Source: Phycisphaerae bacterium
Lineage (GTDB): Bacteria; Planctomycetota; Phycisphaerae; JAAYCJ01
Direction: 5' to 3'
Length of the DNA stretch: 13,475 bases
NCBI GenBank assembly: GCA_015486815.1
Contig: WFQY01000119.1
Span: forward strand, 1-13,475
Of this stretch, positions 7,481 to 13,475 are shown piece after piece. Below the pieces are notes generated by a model. The model made no database searches, was not told the DNA's origin, and saw nothing but the letters and a program-made list of their open reading frames with translations. Both the position numbers and the translations under genes were made by a program. Position 1 is the first letter of the stretch; every line of letters begins with the position of its first letter.

Positions 7481-8413
7481 ATGTCAGAATTCAAGTTCAG
7501 TCCGTCAAAGTATGTGCCGTTTCGCGATACCGAAGTGCTCGAGCGCGTTCGTAAAATCAAACGCGAAGATATTACCAAACATCCTAATCCCGATTTTAAG
7601 ATTTCCGTCATACCCGATAATATGATAGAGCATATGTGGGTAACGGATATGTTTTGGCGTATCAAGCAGGCAGCTGATGCCGGCGAGAAGGTGGTAATCA
7701 TCACACCAAACCCCTGTCCGACGTATAAGAAGGTTGCATATCTGATAAATAAATTCAAAGTTTCATGCAAGCACGTATGGACGTTCAATATGGATGAATA
7801 TGCGAACGAAGACGGCATTACAGCTCCGGAAGATTGGCCTTTCGGGTTTATGCATGCTTTTAAGAAATATTTCTGGAGCGAAATAGACGAAGAGCTACGT
7901 CAGCCCGAGAGTCAGATTTTCGGGCCTACGGATAAGAATATCGATGATTACGGTAAAATGATAGCTGATATGGGCAATGCGGATATTTGCTATAGTGGGC
8001 CTGGATGGACGGGGCATTTGGCGTTTATCGAGCCTGATGCTCCAGAATTCGATTATCCGCTTGAAGAGTGGAAAAAGCTCGGTCCGAGAATTTGCACGCT
8101 AAGTCCGTTTACATTAGCTCAGAATTCTATGCACGGCAGTTTCGGTAAAAGTGGTGATTTGGCAGCAGTACCGCCTAAGGCAGCTACTATCGGGCCGGCT
8201 GAAGTTATCGCTGCTAAAAATCGAATCGATATCAACGCAATTACCGTACACGGAACGACAACGAGCTGGCAGCGAATGATTACACGATTGGCAGCTCACG
8301 GGCCGGTAACGCCTAAGGTGCCGACTTCCGTTCATCAGCTGTTACGCACGGATTTCTGGATTTCGGAGACAAACGCAGCTGACATCGAACCCGACTGGAA
8401 TAAGGAATATTAA
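7481..8413 (+). CDS. Divergent NagB/glucosamine-6-phosphate isomerase-fold protein
   Basis: A 310-residue protein of the glucosamine-6-phosphate isomerase / 6-phosphogluconolactonase fold, probably cytoplasmic. Similarity to E. coli NagB is clear around VWTFNMDEY (99-107), FMHAF (123-127) and GHLAFIEP (178-185). By hand alignment D105, H179 and E184 match catalytic D72, H143 and E148. However catalytic D141 is T177, the phosphate-binding residues R172 and K208 align with L212 and T261, and the phosphate loop PTGGTP is replaced by TPNPCP near 75-80. A roughly 40-residue N-terminal extension relative to NagB is present. It should therefore not be called a GlcN6P deaminase; it may act on a non-phosphorylated sugar or amine, or another substrate. 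The start has a good GAGGAG nine bases upstream and its own promoter. It is first in a tight operon, 2 nt before the cysteine-hydrolase gene. Confidence 0.82.
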   Translation: MSEFKFSPSKYVPFRDTEVLERVRKIKREDITKHPNPDFKISVIPDNMIEHMWVTDMFWRIKQAADAGEKVVIITPNPCPTYKKVAYLINKFKVSCKHVWTFNMDEYANEDGITAPEDWPFGFMHAFKKYFWSEIDEELRQPESQIFGPTDKNIDDYGKMIADMGNADICYSGPGWTGHLAFIEPDAPEFDYPLEEWKKLGPRICTLSPFTLAQNSMHGSFGKSGDLAAVPPKAATIGPAEVIAAKNRIDINAITVHGTTTSWQRMITRLAAHGPVTPKVPTSVHQLLRTDFWISETNAADIEPDWNKEY

Positions 8414-8415
8414 AA

Positions 8416-8985
8416 ATGGCGAATCGGAAATTGCTTCAGCCTGAAGATTGCTTGCTGATGATAATCGATATTCAGGAGAAATTTTTGCCTGTTATTGATG
8501 ATATAGAATCGGTTATCAATCAAAGCTGTTTTATGATTCAAGTAGCTAAGCTGTTTGATATTCCTATTATTGCGACCGAGCAGAATCCTTCTGCGCTTGG
8601 CGGAACCGCACCGCAGTTAGCGGAGCTATTGGGCGATAATCGGGCGTTGGAGAAATTCACTTTTAGCTGTTGGCGTAATGAAGAAATAAGAGATCAGCTT
8701 CGAAGGCAAAATCGCAGCACGATATTGATTGCTGGAATCGAGACGCCCGTATGCATTTTGCAAACGGGGCTTGATCTGCTCGATGCGGGTTTTGATGTAT
8801 ATTTATGTGTCGATGCGATTTCCGCGAGAAAGCCTCTCGACCATAAAGTCGCATTGGAACGCTTGACCAATGCCGGTGCGATAGTTGGCACCGTAGAGAC
8901 AGCTGCCTTCGAGTTACTGAAGACAGCGGAGAGTCCGAAATTCAAACCGCTTCTCGGGCTTATAAAGCAATGGCAGAAAAAGTAA
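8416..8985 (+). CDS. Isochorismatase-like cysteine hydrolase
   Basis: Cytoplasmic cysteine hydrolase of the isochorismatase-like superfamily (nicotinamidase, YcaC and related amidases). The 189-residue length is typical of the YcaC-like subgroup. The catalytic triad is complete: D18 in MIIDIQEKF, K80 in EKFTFSCW and nucleophile C113 in AGIETPVC, with the Thr-Pro-Val ahead of the cysteine matching the cis-peptide region. The superfamily usually hydrolyses amide bonds such as nicotinamide or ureido groups, but substrate cannot be read from these motifs. A Shine-Dalgarno AAGGA (8403-8407) lies within the end of the NagB-like gene, and only 2 nt separate the two reading frames, so they are almost certainly co-translated. 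hemB follows 30 nt downstream. A shared pathway with the NagB-like protein is inferred from the spacing only. Confidence 0.9.
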   Translation: MANRKLLQPEDCLLMIIDIQEKFLPVIDDIESVINQSCFMIQVAKLFDIPIIATEQNPSALGGTAPQLAELLGDNRALEKFTFSCWRNEEIRDQLRRQNRSTILIAGIETPVCILQTGLDLLDAGFDVYLCVDAISARKPLDHKVALERLTNAGAIVGTVETAAFELLKTAESPKFKPLLGLIKQWQKK

Positions 8986-9015
8986 ACAAATCCAAAACTT
9001 AGCGGAGGTTTGGCA

Positions 9016-10041
9016 ATGGGATTTCCCATACATAGAATGAGACGGCTGAGACGTACCGATCAGATAAGAAAAATGGTCAGGCAGACGACCTTGAATCTTT
9101 CCGATCTGGTAATGCCGCTTTTTGTATTGCACGGAAGGGGAATTCATCGGCCGATAGTACCGATGCCCGGACAGTCTCATTTTTCTGTCGATACCATAGT
9201 TGACGAATGTCTCGAGCTTGAATCGCTTGGTATTCCAGCGATATTGCTTTTCGGACTGCCCGAGCATAAAGATAGTCAAGGCTCACGAGCATGGGCGGAC
9301 GACGGGATAGTTCAACGAGCAGTCAGGGCTATCAAAGAAAAATGCAAAAAGCTTATCGTTATTACCGATGTATGTCTGTGCGAATATACCGATCATGGTC
9401 ATTGCGGGCTGATTACCGAAATAGCAGGCAGGCGTGATGTGGATAATGATGCGACGCTCGAGCTACTTGGGAAAATTGCAGTCTCTCACGCCAAAGCGGG
9501 AGCTGACATCGTTTCGCCTTCGGATATGATGGATGGCCGAGTAGGTGTGATTAGAAAATCGCTCGACGAAGCAGGCTATAGTTATGTCGCTATTTTAAGT
9601 TATGCTGCAAAGTTTGCATCGGGCTTTTACGGACCATTCAGAAAAGCAGCAGAGTCGCCTCCGAAGTTCGGCGATAGGGAAAGCTATCAGCTTGACTATC
9701 ATAACGCTGACGAAGCATTACGCGAAATTCAGCTCGATATCGAAGAGGGTGCGGATATAGTTATGGTAAAACCCGCGCTATCGTATCTCGATATTGTCTA
9801 TCGTGCAAGGCAGCGGTTTGATGTGCCTATTGCGTGTTATAATGTAAGCGGTGAATATGCGATGCTAAAAGCAGCTGCTCAGAATGGTTGGCTTAACGAA
9901 CGGCAGACAGCGACAGAAGCGCTTATCGGAATGAAACGTGCAGGTGCTGATATTATCATTACCTATTTCGCAAAAGATGTCGCTGAATGGCTTAGGCAGG
10001 ACGAACAATATCATTCCGATTGCGAACAATCGATAGGATAG
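9016..10041 (+). CDS. hemB: Porphobilinogen synthase (delta-aminolevulinic acid dehydratase)
   Basis: Cytoplasmic enzyme of tetrapyrrole synthesis that condenses two 5-aminolevulinate molecules into porphobilinogen. The 341-residue protein carries the two active-site lysines, K199 (SYAAKFAS) and Schiff-base K252 (VMVKPALSY), the SPSDMMDGRV block, and a zinc-type metal site with three cysteines C120, C122 and C130 in DVCLCEYTDHGHCG. This marks a Zn-dependent rather than Mg-only enzyme. GGAGG at 9004-9008 is 7 nt from the ATG at 9016; an in-frame TTG at 9010 is only 1 nt from it, so the ATG is preferred. The gene follows the cysteine-hydrolase gene by 30 nt and is probably in the same operon, although no other haem gene is present in the window. 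It is followed by a repeat-rich spacer. Confidence 0.95.
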   Translation: MGFPIHRMRRLRRTDQIRKMVRQTTLNLSDLVMPLFVLHGRGIHRPIVPMPGQSHFSVDTIVDECLELESLGIPAILLFGLPEHKDSQGSRAWADDGIVQRAVRAIKEKCKKLIVITDVCLCEYTDHGHCGLITEIAGRRDVDNDATLELLGKIAVSHAKAGADIVSPSDMMDGRVGVIRKSLDEAGYSYVAILSYAAKFASGFYGPFRKAAESPPKFGDRESYQLDYHNADEALREIQLDIEEGADIVMVKPALSYLDIVYRARQRFDVPIACYNVSGEYAMLKAAAQNGWLNERQTATEALIGMKRAGADIIITYFAKDVAEWLRQDEQYHSDCEQSIG

Positions 10042-10044
10042 GAA

Positions 10045-10194
10045 GAAATTTATAATTTATAATTTACAATTTATAATTTGTAATTCAACATTTGGCATTT
10101 AACCCCAACGGGGTTTCACTTCGCTCAATCCCAACGGAATTTCGCTTCGCTCAACATTTATCATTTAACATTTGACATTTATCATTTATAATTT
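10045..10194. repeat. Heptamer-period AT-rich array interrupted by two tandem 26-bp units
   Basis: Between hemB and the aminotransferase gene, eight imperfect 7-bp units (10045-10100, such as ATAATTT, ACAATTT, AACATTT) are followed by two tandem 26-bp units (10101-10126 and 10127-10152, identical at 22 of 26 positions), then six more 7-bp units (10153-10194, such as AACATTT, ATCATTT, GACATTT). The first 26-bp unit also contains AACCCC-AAC-GGGGTT, a 6-bp hairpin. The heptamers resume directly at the junction. TTGACA occurs at 10172-10177 and 10193-10198 as a by-product of the repeat; neither has a good -10 box at proper spacing. No coding potential is seen. Resembles the short tandemly repeated heptamers known from cyanobacteria only in style, not in sequence. 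Confidence 0.85.
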
Positions 10195-10268
10195 GACAAC
10201 AGCTTTTGCTTTTGGCTAACAGCTACGGACTAATAGCTAAAGACTTATTCTTAGTAGGAGAAATATTT
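10195..10268 (+). other. Leader of the aminotransferase gene
   Basis: This 74-nt stretch holds three AGCT tetramers (10201-10204, 10221-10224, 10235-10238) in loosely repeated sequence, then the Shine-Dalgarno AGGAGAAA (10256-10263). A clear promoter was not found here; the repeat array just upstream may contain it, or hemB read-through may serve. Confidence 0.4.
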
Positions 10269-11468
10269 ATGTCAATTCTATCTCAACGTGCACAGGCATT
10301 GCAGCCGTCAGCTACTATGGCGGTATCCGCAAGGGCAAAGGAACTCAAAAGTCAGGGCGTCGATGTGATAAGTTTCGGAGCGGGCGAACCTGATTTTGAT
10401 ACGCCCGAACATATCAAACAAGCAGCTAAAAATGCACTCGATGCGGGCGAAACAAAATATTCCTTGCCTGTAAACGGTAAACCCGAGCTACGCGAAGCTA
10501 TTGTGGAAAAATTCAAACGCGACAATAATCTCGAATACTCACCGTCGCAGGTCTGCGTGAGCTATGGCGGAAAGTGCTGTCTGTATCTCGCATTTCAGAC
10601 TATTGTTGATCCGGGAGATGAAGTTATTATACAAACGCCCTATTGGGTAAGCTATCCCGAACAGGTAAAGCAGGCAGGCGGCGTACCAGTGTTCGTCGAG
10701 ACCGAAGAGAAGAACGATTTCAAACTCACGCCCGAGCTGCTCGAGAGAGCAATTACCGATAAGACCAAAGTTTTGGTGCTCAACAGCCCATCCAATCCGG
10801 GCGGATTTACATATACATTCGAGGAATTGAAAGGACTGGCTGAAGTTATCGCTGATAAAGATATTATCGTATTCAGCGATGAGATGTATGATAGGCTTGT
10901 ATATGACGGGACGAAGTGTACGTCAATAGCTGCTACTATGCCTGAAATGATGGAAAAGACTCTTACGTTCAATGCGATGAGCAAGACGTTTGCGATGACA
11001 GGTTGGCGATTGGGATATGTTGCCGGGCCTGAAAATATAATCAATGCGATGACAAAACTTCAATCGCAGGCAGCGAGCGCGCCAGCTGGTTTTATTCAGA
11101 CAGCTGCCACCGTCGGCTTGAAGGGTGATCAGCAGTGCGTCGAAGATATGCGGAGCGAATTCCAGCGAAGAGCAAAGCGAATGTATGAACGATTGAATGA
11201 GATTCCGGGACTTTCGTGTATCAAGCCGACGGGAGCGTTTTACTGCTTTCCTAATATATCGGGTTGGTTTGGTAGGGAGCTTGCTGGCAAGAAAATCACA
11301 GGCTCACTCGATTTTTGTGCAACGTTGCTCGATGAAGCGCACGTAGCGATCGTGCCGGGCGTAGCGTTTGGCTGCGATAGCAATGCGAGATTGTCTTTTG
11401 CGACGAGTATGGAAAATATAGAAAACGGACTCAACCGCATCGAGGAATTTTTGAAAAAATATGCATAG
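10269..11468 (+). CDS. aspC: Class I PLP aminotransferase, aspartate aminotransferase (Ib-type)
   Basis: Cytoplasmic pyridoxal-phosphate enzyme, most likely interconverting aspartate plus 2-oxoglutarate with oxaloacetate plus glutamate. The 399 residues match the Ib subgroup (Thermus/Bacillus type): ISFGAGEPDFDTP (34-46), KYSLPVNGKPELREAI (63-78), NSPSNPGG (172-179) with N176, D204 and Y207 in SDEMYDRL, PLP lysine K239 in SKTFAMTGWRLGY, and the carboxylate-binding arginine R374 in NARLSFA. The loop normally GGKQAL reads GGKCCL (100-105), a mild deviation. ATG 10269 has an AGGAG at good distance; an in-frame TTG at 10206 would add 21 residues running through the leader and is rejected. A TPR-protein gene starts 15 nt after the stop. 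Specificity could be another amino acid (for example prephenate-type), so the symbol is less certain than the family. Confidence 0.9.
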   Translation: MSILSQRAQALQPSATMAVSARAKELKSQGVDVISFGAGEPDFDTPEHIKQAAKNALDAGETKYSLPVNGKPELREAIVEKFKRDNNLEYSPSQVCVSYGGKCCLYLAFQTIVDPGDEVIIQTPYWVSYPEQVKQAGGVPVFVETEEKNDFKLTPELLERAITDKTKVLVLNSPSNPGGFTYTFEELKGLAEVIADKDIIVFSDEMYDRLVYDGTKCTSIAATMPEMMEKTLTFNAMSKTFAMTGWRLGYVAGPENIINAMTKLQSQAASAPAGFIQTAATVGLKGDQQCVEDMRSEFQRRAKRMYERLNEIPGLSCIKPTGAFYCFPNISGWFGRELAGKKITGSLDFCATLLDEAHVAIVPGVAFGCDSNARLSFATSMENIENGLNRIEEFLKKYA

Positions 11469-11483
11469 CCTAAAGGATGATGT

Positions 11484-13475
11484 ATGAGACAAATAATAGG
11501 TAGTTTGTGCGCTCTTGTTCTATTGACACATTGTGCTATTGCAGAAAAGACAAAAATTCCATACGCGGAAGCTGTCAAAATTTATCATCAACGGAAAATA
11601 TCGACAGCTGACCTTCAACGGCAGGTAGTGATGCTCAGAGTTCAGACTCAGATAACACCTCGCTGGATCAAGCCTTACCGTCAATTAGCTGACCTTTACG
11701 ATAAAATCGGTATGTTTCGCAGGGCAGTCGAGGTAGCGAGAAAGTTGGCGTCGATGAGATCTTATGACGTCGGTATTCAGCTTATGCTTATCAATCTGGA
11801 ATCGCAGGACTATCAAAGCATCGAAACTCTACGAACTTATCTGCAAAAAAAACTCACACAATCGTCGCTGCCGGCGGAAGTCAAAAGTAGCTTATATTAT
11901 CAGCTTGCGGAGCTTTCGTATGAAACGTTCAATAATCGCAGAGCGATAAGATATCTCAAACTTGCATTGCAGCATGCACCGGAAAATCTCAAAGCAAGTG
12001 CGCTATTGAAGCAAATTGTCGAGGAAGATCCGAAAGCATCAATAACGGAAAAATATTATCAGCGAGCAAGAGATTTGCTCGCAAGGATAATGGCTAATCC
12101 CCTCGACGCTGTCTCGCAACTTCAGCTTGCGATATTAGCAGGCAAGATGGGGAATTTTCCCCTTACGCAATTATGGTTTTCGCAGGCAGAAAAAATACGA
12201 AAGCAATTTGCACCAAAACAGACTTGGCCTGACGAGTTAATGATTCAACTCGCAGAGAGTTATTTAGCTTCGGGCAAACCGGAACAAGCAATAGAAATAC
12301 TGAAGAAACTCCGAATACAATCGGTACAGTCTGATATTCTACTCGCCCTTGCATATAAACAAACAGAAAACAAACAGGCGTATGATGCTCAAATCAAAAA
12401 ACTCGAAAGAGTTATCAGTCAGCCAAAAGTTTCTCCACGTCAACTCGCTACGATAGCTTTGTTTTTTACTATCTACACCGAAAACAAGGCATCGGTAGCT
12501 TTGCAGGCAATTAAAAAAATCGACATCAAAAAGCCCGAACGGTTAGCTGAAATCGCACGTGCTTTTGTGTTCCTCGAGACAAAGCAAATATCAGCTGCCG
12601 AGAATATCGCAAAGAAACTCGACAACAAAGCTGACCCATTCGTCAATCTGATAAAAATCAAATGTACGATAAGCAAAGGGAAAATCGCTGCTGCCCGAAA
12701 ATTACTCACAGCCTCTCTAACAAACCTGCCGCCAGGCCCTATAAGGGATATTTTCGTAACACTCGCGAAGAAAACAGGATTGACCGAACCGCCCGTCCCC
12801 GATTTTTCGAAAACGATAGGACTGATGAAACAATTTAATAAAAGCTATCGCAAATTCGCTGAAATTTACAAAAGTGCGTGCGATGTAAAGCTGACATTGC
12901 AAGGCGAAATAGCGGAAGGTGAATTCGCATCGATAATTATCACTCTCAAAAATAAATCGAATGTGCCTTTGACGATAGGTCCGAACTGTTTTATCAATCC
13001 TGCAGTCGAGCTGCAAATAAAGGAAAGCACTTCCGATAAGATAAGATTCATCGCTTATGTACTGATTACCGCCAAACAGATTCTTCCGCCGGGCAGAAGC
13101 GTCTCTTCGGAGCTTATGCTCGAAGAAGTCGTTCCGCTGGATAGAAAAAACGCTGACAGTTGGGATGATTTTATTGCAAATCATCAACAAGCTACCACCT
13201 ATATGCGTGTACAAGCGAAATTGATTTCTACAGCTTTATTAGCTAAGCCTGTCGTTTTGACCTGCGCTCAAAGCAATGAGCTTAAAGTATTCCTTCCGAA
13301 AATCGATCGTCACTCAGAAGCTATTCTCATAAGTAAGTTGAAACAGCCCATAAATGCAAATCCGTATAAACAAGCTCGACTCGCTTATTGGCTGATGAAC
13401 TCGAAGGCATTGACAGAGCAGAAAGAGGCTCTGACGAATGCGATTGTAAATCAGCTTACTCTCTGCAAATCCGCA
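11484..13475 (+). CDS. Exported TPR-like repeat protein with C-terminal beta domain (partial)
   Basis: An open frame of 664 codons without a stop runs off the right edge, so the C-terminus is missing. A Shine-Dalgarno AAGGA (11473-11477) lies 6 nt before the ATG. Residues 1-20 form a signal peptide (basic start, hydrophobic core, cleavage after AIA), placing the protein outside the cytoplasm. The mature part is rich in helix-turn-helix units resembling TPRs, for example about 58-93 (YRQLADLYDKIGMFRRAVEVA), 135-172 (YYQLAELSYETFNNRRAIRYL) and 250-276 (IQLAESYLASGKPEQAIEIL). Around 465-605 the character changes to a beta-rich, Ig-like segment (VKLTLQGEIAEGEFASIIIT), after which helices resume. 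A role as an extracytoplasmic protein-binding scaffold is inferred. No specific family is recognised. It probably forms an operon with the aminotransferase 15 nt upstream. Confidence 0.85.
   Translation, partial: MRQIIGSLCALVLLTHCAIAEKTKIPYAEAVKIYHQRKISTADLQRQVVMLRVQTQITPRWIKPYRQLADLYDKIGMFRRAVEVARKLASMRSYDVGIQLMLINLESQDYQSIETLRTYLQKKLTQSSLPAEVKSSLYYQLAELSYETFNNRRAIRYLKLALQHAPENLKASALLKQIVEEDPKASITEKYYQRARDLLARIMANPLDAVSQLQLAILAGKMGNFPLTQLWFSQAEKIRKQFAPKQTWPDELMIQLAESYLASGKPEQAIEILKKLRIQSVQSDILLALAYKQTENKQAYDAQIKKLERVISQPKVSPRQLATIALFFTIYTENKASVALQAIKKIDIKKPERLAEIARAFVFLETKQISAAENIAKKLDNKADPFVNLIKIKCTISKGKIAAARKLLTASLTNLPPGPIRDIFVTLAKKTGLTEPPVPDFSKTIGLMKQFNKSYRKFAEIYKSACDVKLTLQGEIAEGEFASIIITLKNKSNVPLTIGPNCFINPAVELQIKESTSDKIRFIAYVLITAKQILPPGRSVSSELMLEEVVPLDRKNADSWDDFIANHQQATTYMRVQAKLISTALLAKPVVLTCAQSNELKVFLPKIDRHSEAILISKLKQPINANPYKQARLAYWLMNSKALTEQKEALTNAIVNQLTLCKSA

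Noticed and set aside
9010..9015. TTG start two codons upstream of hemB ATG
   Set aside because: It is only 1 nt from the Shine-Dalgarno, while ATG 9016 is at normal distance.
10101..10152. Two 26-bp repeats as a CRISPR fragment
   Set aside because: The units are directly adjacent with no spacer, only two exist, and no cas gene is in the window.
10172..10198. TTGACA boxes as the aminotransferase promoter
   Set aside because: They arise from the repeat units and neither has a -10 hexamer at 16-18 bp; the TATAAT at 10187-10192 is only 9 bp after the first box.
10206..10268. Upstream TTG start adding 21 residues to the aminotransferase
   Set aside because: ATG 10269 has a good AGGAG site and gives the normal family N-terminus; the extension reads through the leader and the ribosome site.
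12717..13214. Antisense frame of 165 codons under the TPR gene
   Set aside because: Lies wholly inside the continuous 664-codon sense frame with a signal peptide and ribosome site; no motif in the antisense product.

Overview
The window is an ordinary-looking chromosomal segment of moderate GC content (low to mid 40s percent by eye) from a Gram-negative-type bacterium. No rRNA, tRNA, CRISPR array, transposase or phage gene was seen. A membrane-anchored two-PDZ HtrA protease, the MoxR/DUF58/transglutaminase module, an exported TPR protein and repeat-rich spacers would suit the Planctomycetota (Phycisphaerae-like) or another PVC-related lineage. That placement is an inference from gene style, not proven by any marker here.

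Layout. (1) 1-6265, plus strand: a short AT-rich leader that starts inside a dispersed repeat, then an HtrA/Deg protease, a MoxR AAA+ ATPase, a DUF58 membrane protein and a TgpA-like membrane transglutaminase. The last three overlap and are translationally coupled. They form the known MoxR-DUF58-transglutaminase envelope module, here with a periplasmic protease placed directly upstream. (2) 6402-7127, minus strand: a small metal-dependent amidohydrolase. (3) 7128-7480: a 353-nt divergent control region with one good sigma70-type promoter for each direction and a GC-rich palindromic repeat between them. Part of this repeat also occurs at the left window edge. (4) 7481-10041, plus strand: a divergent NagB-fold protein lacking several canonical GlcN6P-deaminase residues, an isochorismatase-like cysteine hydrolase 2 nt downstream, and a zinc-type HemB. 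(5) 10042-10268: a spacer made of a 7-bp-period AT-rich array interrupted by two tandem 26-bp GC-richer units. (6) 10269-13475, plus strand: a class I (Ib-type) aspartate aminotransferase and, 15 nt later, a large exported TPR-like protein that runs off the right edge.

The most unusual points are the NagB-like protein paired with a cysteine hydrolase, the two repeat structures, a possibly leaderless moxR start and an apparent excess of the tetranucleotide AGCT. I found no clear-cut new defence or mobile system.
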